NCBI GenBank assembly: GCA_022827095.1
Contig: JAJDTP010000005.1
Location: 248,001 to 312,000 of the forward strand
Direction of reading: 5' to 3'
Source: Dehalococcoidia bacterium
Lineage (GTDB): Bacteria > Chloroflexota > Dehalococcoidia > Lucifugimonadales > UBA3495
DNA length: 64,000 nt
Shown here: piece after piece, positions 43,918-52,908 of the stretch
Numbering within the stretch: the first letter of the stretch is position 1
Layout of the letters: the number at the start of each line of letters is the position of its first letter
Notes under the pieces: model-generated
Databases searched by the model: none
The model's input: only the letters and a program-made list of their open reading frames with translations
Told to the model about the DNA's origin: nothing
Position numbers and translations under genes: made by a program

Positions 43918-45291
43918 TCAGATCCGCGTGAGACGCAGCAAATCGCCGATGTCGGTTTCGTCTTCAAGATGCCACAGGCGGGTCAGCAATTCCTCGGTTT
44001 GCTCTGGTGAAAGCAGGCCCTCGCACAGCCCTCGGAACTTGCTTTCGACCTCAGCGTCGGTCATGGGGTTGAGATGGTGGCCGCGGAAGTGCGCGACCTC
44101 AGAGCTGTAGATACGTCCGTCTTTCATCCGCAGATCGAAGTTGCAGAGCATGGCCTCGGGTACGCGCCGGTTGGCCTCTTCAGACGCTTCGATGCGCGTG
44201 CGGGCGATCAGGGCAGCGATGCCGGGGTCGTTGATGTGCTCGTCCGAAAAGTGGCTCTCGTTGAGGGTGTTGTGCGTCAATGCGATTGCGGTGGCGTAGG
44301 GCATGCTGTGGTCGGCTGATTCGCGTGTCCTGGGATGATACTTCTCCTCGTCGCCGGCCATGATGTCGATGGCTTTCTGCAGAGTGCGGATTTGCACGTC
44401 CTCGACGTCGGCGACGTTGAAGCCGGGCACCTGGCGGCGAGCGTCCAGCGCGGCCTCAACGACCGTCTGTGAGTAAAGCCCCAGCGCAAACTGTTTGATG
44501 TTGCACTCGTGGACCTTGAACGGCTTACCCTGGTCCCCGCCAAAGGGTTCCAATTGGTACGGTTCTTTGGTCACTGCGGAGAAGAACCCCAACTCTCCCT
44601 CGAACACCGGGGCCGGGCCGGTCAAGCCGCGCTCGGCCAGTAGAGCGGCGAACACCGCGTTTCGGCTGGCGTTGGCATAGGCGCATCCCTTCCAGTGGGA
44701 GAGTTCGCCTACCCGGGTTTGCCCCAGGGCCAAGTTCGGCGTGATTCCCAGGTTCAACGCCTGCTCGGTTTGCGCCGCAGACAGTCCCATGGCGCGGGCG
44801 GCCCCAACAGAACTGGCGATGGCGCCGTTGGTGACGTGATCAAAGCCGAGCGCCCTGATGTTGGAGGCGTCACCGAAGCGGCAGAACGCCTCATACGCGA
44901 CTGCGGTGGCGGTAATCAGGCGACGACCGCCCGCGCCAGCCATTTCGGCGCCGGCGAGGGTGGCGGCGATGCTGTCGCTGGGATGCCCGGATTCCTGCGT
45001 GGTGTAGCCATCGTTAAAATCCAGATAGCGAATCATCACCCCATTGGCGAAGGTGGCAAGCTCGGGGCTGCTGGTGAGCCCACTGCCGATGATGGTGACC
45101 GGTCGCCGATGTCCGATGACTTCCCCAGCCAGGTCGCGCGCGATTTTACTTGGTTCCGAGGTATAGCCGCCGATGGCACAACCCACAGTGTCTATGATCA
45201 TCCGCTTGAAAAGATGAACTGAATCGGACGGGATGTCGTCGAAATGCAGATTCGCTGAGTAATTGGATACGTACTCGGCTATGGTAGTCAT
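43918..45291 (-). CDS. MmgE/PrpD family protein
   Basis: 457 aa. VHLFKRMIIDTVGCAIGGYTS, LDFNDGYTTQESGHPSDSIAATLAGAE, NAPNLA-like LNLGITPNLALGQTRVG and KPFKVHECNIKQFALG are typical of the 2-methylcitrate dehydratase/MmgE fold, which includes cis-aconitate decarboxylase and iminodisuccinate epimerase; the exact reaction cannot be given. ATG 45291, with AGGAAGG upstream, is preferred to the adjacent GTG 45294. Confidence 0.88.
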   Translation of the reverse strand: MTTIAEYVSNYSANLHFDDIPSDSVHLFKRMIIDTVGCAIGGYTSEPSKIARDLAGEVIGHRRPVTIIGSGLTSSPELATFANGVMIRYLDFNDGYTTQESGHPSDSIAATLAGAEMAGAGGRRLITATAVAYEAFCRFGDASNIRALGFDHVTNGAIASSVGAARAMGLSAAQTEQALNLGITPNLALGQTRVGELSHWKGCAYANASRNAVFAALLAERGLTGPAPVFEGELGFFSAVTKEPYQLEPFGGDQGKPFKVHECNIKQFALGLYSQTVVEAALDARRQVPGFNVADVEDVQIRTLQKAIDIMAGDEEKYHPRTRESADHSMPYATAIALTHNTLNESHFSDEHINDPGIAALIARTRIEASEEANRRVPEAMLCNFDLRMKDGRIYSSEVAHFRGHHLNPMTDAEVESKFRGLCEGLLSPEQTEELLTRLWHLEDETDIGDLLRLTRI

Positions 45292-45540
45292 CACAATCCT
45301 TCCTGGTCACTGTTTCTGGTGGTGGCGGGCGCACGACAATTATGGGGATGCAACGGGAAGGTTGCCATGTTTGCCTGCCTGTGGCAACCGAGTTAATCGC
45401 AGGGAAGCCCACGCGGGGAACACAGATGGGCGCTGGCTTCATCAGGATTCCACTAGCGGCAGGCCAGGGATGCCGCCGGTCCGACCAACAGGTAGGTAGG
45501 TATCCGTTCGTGCGGGAGCCCAGCCCAAAGGGATAAATGC

Positions 45541-45562
45541 GGGGCGAGCCTTGGCCCGCCCC
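45541..45562 (-). terminator. Hairpin downstream of the FNR-type gene
   Basis: GGGGCG-A-GCC (45541-45550), loop TT, GGC-C-CGCCCC (45553-45562), with one mismatch; 28 nt past the stop of the minus-strand reductase gene. Confidence 0.6.
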
Positions 45563-45590
45563 GGTGCATATCTTAGTCTGGCAGTAGAAG

Positions 45591-46346
45591 TTACTCCTTC
45601 CAGAACCGCTCTTCGGTCCAGCGCCATCCGTCGGCGGTTACAATCTCCCTGCTGGCTTCAATCATTCCGGGATGGCCGCAGGCATAGACCAGCGTCTGAG
45701 AACGGTCCAGGCCGAACTTCTGGAGCTGGTCGGCCACGATGTTGTTGAGGCGACCGGTCTCGCCTTCCCATCCGGAGTTGCGGTCTTCGATGGGCCGGCT
45801 GACCGCTGGTACGAAGGTCACTACTTTGGGGTAAGCTGCAGCCAACTGCGCCAACTCGACGTCGTAGACAAACTCATCGAGATACGAGGCCCCCTCGACC
45901 ACATAGAAGTGGTGTCCGTCGCGGCCATAGTGAAGGTGGTCCCGCACGATGCTGACGAACGGCGCCACACCGGTGACAGTTCCCAGCATCAGGTGCTGGG
46001 TGGCCGCAGGATCCATCAAGAAGATGCCCTTAGGCCGGGGACGGATCGACATGGTATCGCCGATTTCCATGCGCCACATGCGTGGCGTGAGTTCGCCTTC
46101 GGGAACCAACTCAACGAAGACTTCCAAAAAGGGTTCATGGGGAGCCGACACAATCGAATACGCCCGTTCGATCCCATCCAGACCCAGGGTGCAATACTGG
46201 CCGGGTTTGAATTTGAAATCGAAACCCTGGGGCTCCATTTTGATGACCATGAGGTCATCCGTGTAATCAACGCGTTCCACCAGCTTGGCGCGTGGCAGAT
46301 TGGTGGTGCGGTCACGGATCACGGTGGTGGATGGCGACGTGGTCAT
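45591..46346 (-). CDS. Ferredoxin/flavodoxin-NADP reductase-like oxidoreductase
   Basis: 251 aa of the short Fpr type. RAYSIVSAPHEPFLEVFVE binds FAD, TVTGVAPFVSIVRDHL and YACGHPGMIEASREIV bind NAD(P), and the C-terminus ends ERFWKE with an aromatic residue stacking on the flavin. It probably links the adjacent NADH-dehydrogenase-like module to a ferredoxin or quinone pool. 128 nt downstream of the large subunit gene. Confidence 0.87.
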   Translation of the reverse strand: MTTSPSTTVIRDRTTNLPRAKLVERVDYTDDLMVIKMEPQGFDFKFKPGQYCTLGLDGIERAYSIVSAPHEPFLEVFVELVPEGELTPRMWRMEIGDTMSIRPRPKGIFLMDPAATQHLMLGTVTGVAPFVSIVRDHLHYGRDGHHFYVVEGASYLDEFVYDVELAQLAAAYPKVVTFVPAVSRPIEDRNSGWEGETGRLNNIVADQLQKFGLDRSQTLVYACGHPGMIEASREIVTADGWRWTEERFWKE

Positions 46347-46474
46347 TCTGGCTCCAGATGGCAGGTTTGATCGGTGTTGGCTCGATGCGCTGCGCAGTTG
46401 ATGTTATCGCAAGCAAACACTCAACCGCTCAAGTGTATTCATGGTGAGAGCCCAAACCGAGGTGACCGGCGATG

Positions 46475-49309
46475 TCAACTCGCCAATTCGACGCGACAGG
46501 CCTCTAGGTGCAAACCTGGCACGCGGGCCATCGGATTGATGTCCTCCGATGCTTGCAATTCCACCGCTAACTGTCCAAACAACGTGGTAATCGACACCAC
46601 TCCACGGGGAACAGCGTAGTCGAGCCGGGCAATCCCGGCGATGCGGTTACCAGACGTCACGACAGTCACGGGCGCGTCATCAGAGATGCCCCAGGAGGCG
46701 GCGTCACCGGGATTGATATGCACGTGTTCGTCACGCACTATGCGATTCAGTTCACCAGATTCGAGCGTCATTTCCCGTTCACTCTGGAGCAGAACGCGAC
46801 CGGGGGCGAGAATGGCGGGTAGATCAGTTTCGGTGGGCGCCGGAACCGCACGGAACCGGGGCGCTCCCGGTTCGGCGCGTCCGTTCGGGAATCCGTTGGC
46901 GTACAGCACCGGGGACGAGGGACTGGTGGGAGTAGGGCAGGGCCATTGTATCCCGCGTTCTTCGCGAGTTGTGTAGAGCAATTGGGTGGGCCGGGGGGAT
47001 TCCATGCCCGTCTGCATTATCAATGCCGTTTCCTGGGCCAACCGCTGATAGCTGATCCCGCGATAATTCGGAGCAACAGAGGCTATTTCATCCATGACCC
47101 GGGCCGGGTCGTCGTAGTTCAAGCCCGCGACGCCCAAGAGATCAGCCAACTGGGCGAAAATCCACCCCTCCGGCATTGCGTCGTTGTTTCGCACGGTAAT
47201 CGCCGGTCTCACACGCTGGACCCGCCGTTCCAGGTTGGTGAACGTACCGTCCTTTTCCCCAAAAGTCGCCCGGGGCAGGACAACATCGGCAACCTGGGCG
47301 ACCGGAGAAAGGAAAGTATCGACTACCGCCAGAAACTCCAACCGTTCGAATACGGCAACATCATCGACAAGGAGACCGTTGGAATAGTTTGGACTGTCTC
47401 CAATGAGCAGCATTGAAGTGATGGCGCCGCCGGCGGACTCGATCATGGTTGCGGCGCTCATGCCGGTGGACGCTGGCAGCGGCACTCCCCAAGTTTCCTC
47501 CACGTGAGTACGGTGGGCGTCGTCGAAGGTGGGAGCGCCTCCCGGTAGACGGTCGGGCAAGCATCCAACATCGATTGCGCCCTGTCCATTGGCCCCCTGC
47601 CGCATGGGGAAAATTCCGCCGGCGGACCGGTCGACGTTGCCGGTGAGCAACGCCAAATCGGCCAAAGCAACCACGCATTCGCGACTGATCGCGGCGGACA
47701 GATTGTCCAAGCCATAGACTATGGCGCCGGTATCCGCCCCGCCGAACATCCTGGCCGCGCGGGCGATGTCTTCGAGGGGAACCGCGGTCGCGGCGATGGC
47801 GTCGTCGCTCAATCGTTCCAGTTCGTAAACGAGGGTGTCGTAGCTATCCGCGTGTTCAGCGAGCCATTCGGCGTCGATGAGGTCTTCCTGCAGCACCTGC
47901 TTCAGGATTGCGCCCAAGAGCAGCAACTCGGTCCCCGGCACCGGACGGAGCCACAGGTCGGCGTAGCGTGTAAGCTCCACCTCCCGAGTGTCGATCACGA
48001 TGAGAGGGGTACCGTTGCCGGCGGCGCGCTTGATCGGCACGCCGACCACGTTGTGACTTTCAGTCAGATTGGTGTTGAAAACCAGGATGCAGCCGGCTTT
48101 TTCAAGGTCCCAGATCGAATTCGTAGCGCCGGGGTAACCAAGAACATCTTCCAATGCGCCGGTCAGGGCGGATTGAGTGTTGCCGGAATGGTCGATGTTA
48201 TTGGTATTCATCCCGATGCGGACAAATTTCTGGGCCAGGTAAAGTTCCTCGTTGGTGCTGTCCGGGGCGGTGATCAATCCGAACCCGGCACCCGCCTGGT
48301 TGGCGCGCAGCCGCTCGGCAACCAGGTCCAAAGCCTCATCCCAAGTGGCGTTTTCCAGCCGACCGTTGCGACGGATCATGGGCCGGCGCAGGCGCTGACC
48401 GCTGGTCAAGTGGCCCAGCCCGAATTTGCCTTTGTAGCAGGCCTGGCCGCGATTGGCCGGGGAGTTGAGCTCAGGAACGGTGCGGATCACGCGGCCCTGC
48501 TCGTTGATCTCGAGGTTCATCTGGCAGCCGACCGGACAGTGGGTACAGATGGTGCGTTCCACACGAGCGGGCTTTTCCCATTTGCCCTCCCGTTCGGTCA
48601 AAGCCCCGACCGGACACACGTCGATGCAGGCGCCGCAGAACTCGCAACCTGACTCCAGTAGGGATGTCCCGAAGGATGTCCCCACCAACGCCTTGCCGGA
48701 GCGCTCGGTGAAGCAGATGGCGTTGTCGCCGCGCATTTCTTCGCAGGCCCGGACACAGCGGCCGCAGGTGATGCAAAGATTGTAGTCACGGTCGTAAAAG
48801 GGATCGCTGACCTCCAACGGGATGTCGCGGTACACGTAGGACATGGGAGATTCGAGCTCCATGCCAAGATACCGCACGGTGTCCTTGAACTCGCAACGCT
48901 CATTTTTGGGGCACGTGATGCAACGGTCGTTCACCGAGACGTGACGCAGACAGACGTCGGACGGCCCGCAGATATCCACGCGATGGCAGGTGAGGCAGCC
49001 ATTGGGGTGCTCGGCGATGAGCATCTGCATGACGGAACGACGGAGCTCAATTACGTCGGGGGTCTCGCTCCACACGGTCATACCGTCGGTGGCCGCCAGG
49101 GTGCAGGCGGCCGGGAAGCCCGGCACACGGCCACGTTCGTTCTCTGCGACCACCACGCACATGCGGCAGGCAGCATAAGGCTTCATGCCCGAGTGGTAGC
49201 AGAGGTAGGGAACGTATACGCCGGCGTCGATGGCGGCTTCCAGCACCATCTTTCCCGGCTGGGTCTTGATTTCCACCCCGTCGATGGAGATGGTGATGTC
49301 GTCAGGCAT
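46475..49309 (-). CDS. NuoG/FdhA-like large subunit lacking the Mo-ligand Cys/Sec
   Basis: 944 aa. N-terminal 2Fe-2S Cys (YLCYHSGMKPYAACRMC), a His-ligated segment (GCLTCHRVDICGPSDVC), two 4Fe-4S units (CITCGRCVRACEE and CEFCGACIDVCP), a CTHCPVGC cluster and the full molybdopterin-oxidoreductase domains to the C-terminus are present. At the active site, where formate dehydrogenases have C-x-R-x-(C/U)-H, the sequence reads NIDH-S375-G-N-T-Q379, with no Cys, Sec or following His. It is therefore unlikely to oxidise formate in the normal way. It may be an electron-transfer subunit like NuoG, or bind a cofactor differently. Operon with the next two genes. Confidence 0.82.
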   Translation of the reverse strand: MPDDITISIDGVEIKTQPGKMVLEAAIDAGVYVPYLCYHSGMKPYAACRMCVVVAENERGRVPGFPAACTLAATDGMTVWSETPDVIELRRSVMQMLIAEHPNGCLTCHRVDICGPSDVCLRHVSVNDRCITCPKNERCEFKDTVRYLGMELESPMSYVYRDIPLEVSDPFYDRDYNLCITCGRCVRACEEMRGDNAICFTERSGKALVGTSFGTSLLESGCEFCGACIDVCPVGALTEREGKWEKPARVERTICTHCPVGCQMNLEINEQGRVIRTVPELNSPANRGQACYKGKFGLGHLTSGQRLRRPMIRRNGRLENATWDEALDLVAERLRANQAGAGFGLITAPDSTNEELYLAQKFVRIGMNTNNIDHSGNTQSALTGALEDVLGYPGATNSIWDLEKAGCILVFNTNLTESHNVVGVPIKRAAGNGTPLIVIDTREVELTRYADLWLRPVPGTELLLLGAILKQVLQEDLIDAEWLAEHADSYDTLVYELERLSDDAIAATAVPLEDIARAARMFGGADTGAIVYGLDNLSAAISRECVVALADLALLTGNVDRSAGGIFPMRQGANGQGAIDVGCLPDRLPGGAPTFDDAHRTHVEETWGVPLPASTGMSAATMIESAGGAITSMLLIGDSPNYSNGLLVDDVAVFERLEFLAVVDTFLSPVAQVADVVLPRATFGEKDGTFTNLERRVQRVRPAITVRNNDAMPEGWIFAQLADLLGVAGLNYDDPARVMDEIASVAPNYRGISYQRLAQETALIMQTGMESPRPTQLLYTTREERGIQWPCPTPTSPSSPVLYANGFPNGRAEPGAPRFRAVPAPTETDLPAILAPGRVLLQSEREMTLESGELNRIVRDEHVHINPGDAASWGISDDAPVTVVTSGNRIAGIARLDYAVPRGVVSITTLFGQLAVELQASEDINPMARVPGLHLEACRVELAS

Positions 49310-49356
49310 GGCGATTCCTAATCCGAAAAGCAGCGGCGGGATCGGGCATCGGTCGG

Positions 49357-51114
49357 TCAGCGCCTGGTGAGGCGAGGAGAGAACACCTGGTCAGGACAAT
49401 CTCCGGTATGGCGCTTTTCGCGAATGTGGGCGTCAAATTCGTGGCCGAAGTATCGAAGGGCGGAGGAAACCGGATTGAACCCGAGTTGGCCGTGCCCGCA
49501 CAGGGAACCCGCCTGCATGTTTTCCCCGATGTTACGCATGAGCGCGAGGTCTTCCTCGGTGCCTTCCAGGTTGCTGATACGCTCAAGCACCTCGAGGAGG
49601 TGGCTCATGCCCATGCGGCACGGGAAGCACTTGCCACAGGATTCGTACTGGCAGAACGCGATCAAGTTGCGGGTCAGGTCCACCACGCACGTATCCTCGT
49701 CGGCGACGATAATGCCGCCTGAACCGAGGATAGCGCCGGCGGCGCGAAAAACGTCGAAGTCCAATACGAGGTCGAGATTGGCATCACTGGCTGAGAGCAC
49801 GCCTCCCAACGGCCCTCCGGTCTGGAGCAGCTTCATGGACTTGCCGTTGGGAACGCCCCCGGCCATATCGAAGAGCACTTGACGCAGGGTCATGCCCAAC
49901 GGGACTTCGATCAAACCGGTGTAGGTGATATCACCGGATAGGCAGAGGATGGCGGTGCCGCTGCTGCCGTTGATTCTATTGTCGGGATCAGGTGGGGTTC
50001 CGATGCCGGCAAACCATTGTCCGCCACGCGCGACGATCTCTGGCACATAGGCAAGGGTCTTCACATTGTTAATGTTGGAAGGTTTGCCGAAAACTCCCAC
50101 CTGAGCGGGGAAGGGAGGACGGTAGCGGGGCATGGACCGTTTGCCTTCGATGGCTTCCATCAACGCCGTTTCCTCGCCGGAAACGTAGGAATCGCCCGTC
50201 AATGCGACCTCGACGTCGAAGGAGAAATCGGTCCCCAGGATGTTCTGGCCCAGGAGGCCGAGTTCGTAGGCCTGCCGGATCACGGCGCGGGTGCGGTCGA
50301 TGGGCTGATTATGGCCGTAGCGGATGAAGATGTAGCCGCGGTTGGCATTGCAGGCGTATCCCGCGATGGTGATTCCTTCGACAACGGTGGCAGGATCGCT
50401 TTCCAGGATGCCTCGATCGTTGAAGGCGCCGGGGTCGCCCTCCTCGCAGTTGCACAGGATGTACTTGTTGGGGTCGGGATTGCCGGCCAGGAACCCCCAT
50501 TTGATACCGGCCGGGAAAGCCGCGCCGCCACGACCGCGAAGGCCGGAGGTACGTACTTCTCCGAGGGTATCTTCCGGAGACATTTCGGTGAGCGCCTTGC
50601 TCAGGGCTGAGTAGCCGCCGTTGGCGATGTACTGGTACAGGTCTGACGGATCGATGTTGCCGGCGTTGCGCAAGGCGATGCGCTGCTGCAAAGCCATCAT
50701 CGGGTGGTCCTGGAGGTTAGTGATGCCGACAGGCGCCTGGGCTGGTTCCCCGAGGTAGCCGATGGCATTTTCCGGCAGGGGATTGCCACCTGCCACGTGC
50801 TCGCGAACGATGCGTTCGGCCAGTTCCGGTGTGACCTGACCGTAGAACACCCGGGGACCGTTTGGGGTTTGAACGTCCAGCAACGGCTCGGCGAAACAGA
50901 GGCCGAGGGTCCCGACTTCGGATACATTGGCCGTGACCTGCTGTTGCTCCAGAGTGGCTTTGACTGCGGCGACGACCTCGAAGCCTCCGGCGGCCTCGCC
51001 GGCCAATCCGGTGCCCACGCGGATCCACGGCCGGTCACCCGCAGTCAGGTCTTCCCAGCGGCGGCGGGCCTCGGCCAAGATGGCGTCGAAGGGGGATTCG
51101 GTCGGTGCGGTCAC
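49357..51114 (-). CDS. NuoF/HoxF-like NADH-binding flavoprotein subunit
   Basis: 585 aa from GTG 51114. The FMN/NADH site is complete: GLRGRGGAAFPAGIKWGF and CNCEEGDPGAFNDR, plus VTGDSYVSGEETALMEAIEG-like VALTGDSYVSGEE. The 4Fe-4S ligands are SCGKCFPCRMG and SLCGHGQLG. The N-terminal thioredoxin-like domain (RPWIRVGTGLAGEAAGGFEVV, VGTLGLCFAEPL) keeps only one of its usual cluster cysteines and so has lost that 2Fe-2S centre. It starts 14 nt after the NuoE-like gene and oxidises or reduces NAD for the complex. Confidence 0.9.
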   Translation of the reverse strand: MTAPTESPFDAILAEARRRWEDLTAGDRPWIRVGTGLAGEAAGGFEVVAAVKATLEQQQVTANVSEVGTLGLCFAEPLLDVQTPNGPRVFYGQVTPELAERIVREHVAGGNPLPENAIGYLGEPAQAPVGITNLQDHPMMALQQRIALRNAGNIDPSDLYQYIANGGYSALSKALTEMSPEDTLGEVRTSGLRGRGGAAFPAGIKWGFLAGNPDPNKYILCNCEEGDPGAFNDRGILESDPATVVEGITIAGYACNANRGYIFIRYGHNQPIDRTRAVIRQAYELGLLGQNILGTDFSFDVEVALTGDSYVSGEETALMEAIEGKRSMPRYRPPFPAQVGVFGKPSNINNVKTLAYVPEIVARGGQWFAGIGTPPDPDNRINGSSGTAILCLSGDITYTGLIEVPLGMTLRQVLFDMAGGVPNGKSMKLLQTGGPLGGVLSASDANLDLVLDFDVFRAAGAILGSGGIIVADEDTCVVDLTRNLIAFCQYESCGKCFPCRMGMSHLLEVLERISNLEGTEEDLALMRNIGENMQAGSLCGHGQLGFNPVSSALRYFGHEFDAHIREKRHTGDCPDQVFSPRLTRR

Positions 51115-51128
51115 GGGCCAGTCGCCGA

Positions 51129-51608
51129 TCAGTGCGCGGGGGCGGTCGCGAGGGCTGAGGCGATTCGCGAGCGTGCGCTGTCGGGGGTGATGCGACCGGC
51201 CAGGTGATGGTTGATTGCCATCACCGGAGCGTGGGCGCAGGCACCCAGGCAAGTGTTGTAGCGGAGCGTGGCTTTGCCGTCGAGCGTGTCCCCTTCGTCA
51301 GAGAGGCCCAAAGCTTCCTGCGCGGCCGCGATTACGGCAGTTGCGCCCATTACATGGCAGGACGGACCCCAACAGACCTCGACGCGGAGATCGGTGGGCG
51401 GGTCAAATCGGAAATTCGGGTAAAAGGTGGCTACTGCCCAGACGTCGTTGACGGTTGCATCCATCCGAACCGCGACAGCCTCGACCGCCTCGGTGGGGAT
51501 ATAACCGATGGCGTCCTCCACCGCGAGCAGGGACGAAAGGACGGTGACGGTGCTCTGCGGTTGGTCGTTGACCGCCCGATCAATCAGCTGGAAGGTGGCG
51601 TCGTCCAT
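51129..51608 (-). CDS. NuoE/HoxE-like 2Fe-2S subunit
   Basis: 159 aa thioredoxin-like ferredoxin. Ligands are seen in VCWGPSCHVMGA and YNTCLGACAHAPVM. First gene of the NuoEFG-type operon; it passes electrons between the flavoprotein subunit and the large subunit. A weak TAAACT (51647-51652) upstream could be its -10 box. Confidence 0.91.
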   Translation of the reverse strand: MDDATFQLIDRAVNDQPQSTVTVLSSLLAVEDAIGYIPTEAVEAVAVRMDATVNDVWAVATFYPNFRFDPPTDLRVEVCWGPSCHVMGATAVIAAAQEALGLSDEGDTLDGKATLRYNTCLGACAHAPVMAINHHLAGRITPDSARSRIASALATAPAH

Positions 51609-51692
51609 TTGTGAAATCCGTTACAAATGCCGATTGGAACGGCGCGAGTTTAGCACAGGCGACGGCGGGCGGGCAATGTGGGAAAGACAGCG

Positions 51693-52289
51693 CTACTCTC
51701 CGAACAACCGGTTGACTTCCAGAGTGATGTCAGGGAAGGCTTGGGGAGCGACGGTTTCGCCGGGGCCGAAGTAGCGCACGGTGGCGTATTCGTTTCCAGC
51801 GGGTTCCGTGTAGGCTTCAATTCGATGCTCGGCGCGGGCGACAATCCACAATTCAGCGATGCCGGCGCGGGCGTAGGCCGCCAATTTGACAGTGCGGTCA
51901 AACTCGACGCTGCTGTCGGCAACCTCAATGAGCAGCAGCACATCGCCGGGAGTCGGGTGGCCGTTCCGGTAGAAGTCATCGCGCCAATGAAGGAGCATGA
52001 TGTCCGGCTGTGGCTCGCTATGTTCGTCGAGTCGCACTGGGTCTTGAACTGCGATGATGGCGCGACCCTGCAAAGAAGGGAGTATCGTATTGTTGACAAG
52101 CTTAACGCTGGCGCCGTGCCAGTTTCCGATAGGAGGCATTTCGATGAGGTCTCCGTCCAGCAGTTCGACGCGGTCGTTTTCCGACAGGATGCCGGCGTCG
52201 GCCATGGCGTAGTACTCAGCCACGGTGAAACGGCGACGGGCCGGAAGGGGGACAGTCGGCGGGGCGGATGCAGCGGTGGTTGTCGTCAT
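51693..52289 (-). CDS. Uma2 family nuclease-like protein, copy 1
   Basis: 198 aa. RRRFTVAEYYAMADAGILSENDRVELLDGDLIEMPPIG, PDIMLLHWRDDFY and PGDVLLLIEVADSSVEFDR, then VKLAAYARAGI are the Uma2 PD-(D/E)xK-like motifs. It is a tandem duplicate of the next gene; both look intact. Function of the family is uncertain. Confidence 0.87.
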   Translation of the reverse strand: MTTTTAASAPPTVPLPARRRFTVAEYYAMADAGILSENDRVELLDGDLIEMPPIGNWHGASVKLVNNTILPSLQGRAIIAVQDPVRLDEHSEPQPDIMLLHWRDDFYRNGHPTPGDVLLLIEVADSSVEFDRTVKLAAYARAGIAELWIVARAEHRIEAYTEPAGNEYATVRYFGPGETVAPQAFPDITLEVNRLFGE

Positions 52290-52301
52290 GGCGAAAGCGG
52301 C

Positions 52302-52895
52302 TCAGTCTCCGATGATTCGGTCAACCGCCAGGGTGATGTTGGGGAAGGCTTGGGGAGCGACAGTTTCGCTGGGGCCGAAGTAGCGCACGGTGGTGTACTC
52401 GTTTCCGGCGGGTTCGGTGTAGGCTTCAATGCGGAGTTCCGGGCGGGAGACGATCCACACTTCCGGGATGCCGGCGCGGGCGTAGGCCTGCAGTTTGACG
52501 GTGCGGTCAAACTCAACGCTGCTGTCGGCAGCCTCAATCAGCAGGAGCACATCGCCGGGAGCCGGGTGGCCGTTCCGGTAGAAGTCATCGCGCCATTGAA
52601 GGAGCATGATATCGGGCTGTGGTTCGTTGTAATTGTCCAATCGTACCGGGTTCTGGACGCTCAAAATAGCCCGATTCTCCAGCAAAGTAGATGGGAATAC
52701 TACGACAATGCTGTTCACGCTGAAGGCGTGCCAGTTTCCGATAGGGGGCATTACGATGAGGTCTCCGTCCAGCAATTCGACGCGGTCGTTTTCCGACAGG
52801 ATGCCGGCGTCGGCCATCGAGTAGTATTCGGCCACGGTGAAACGGCGACGGGCAGGAACGGCCGCCGCTGCCGGAGAGGCGACTTGCGTGGTCAT
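52302..52895 (-). CDS. Uma2 family nuclease-like protein, copy 2
   Basis: 197 aa and roughly 80% identical by eye to copy 1, with the same PDIMLLQWRDDFY, VLLLIEAADSSVEFDR and VKLQAYARAGI motifs; the conserved IEV reads IEA here. It lies 12 nt from copy 1 and 13 nt downstream of the DsbA-like selenoprotein gene, so all three may be co-transcribed. Confidence 0.87.
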   Translation of the reverse strand: MTTQVASPAAAAVPARRRFTVAEYYSMADAGILSENDRVELLDGDLIVMPPIGNWHAFSVNSIVVVFPSTLLENRAILSVQNPVRLDNYNEPQPDIMLLQWRDDFYRNGHPAPGDVLLLIEAADSSVEFDRTVKLQAYARAGIPEVWIVSRPELRIEAYTEPAGNEYTTVRYFGPSETVAPQAFPNITLAVDRIIGD

Positions 52896-52908
52896 TTGCG
52901 GGAAGCAC

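Noticed and set aside
48172-48200. Selenocysteine-type formate dehydrogenase
   Set aside because: The active-site region has neither TGA nor Cys; it reads Ser-Gly-Asn-Thr-Gln.
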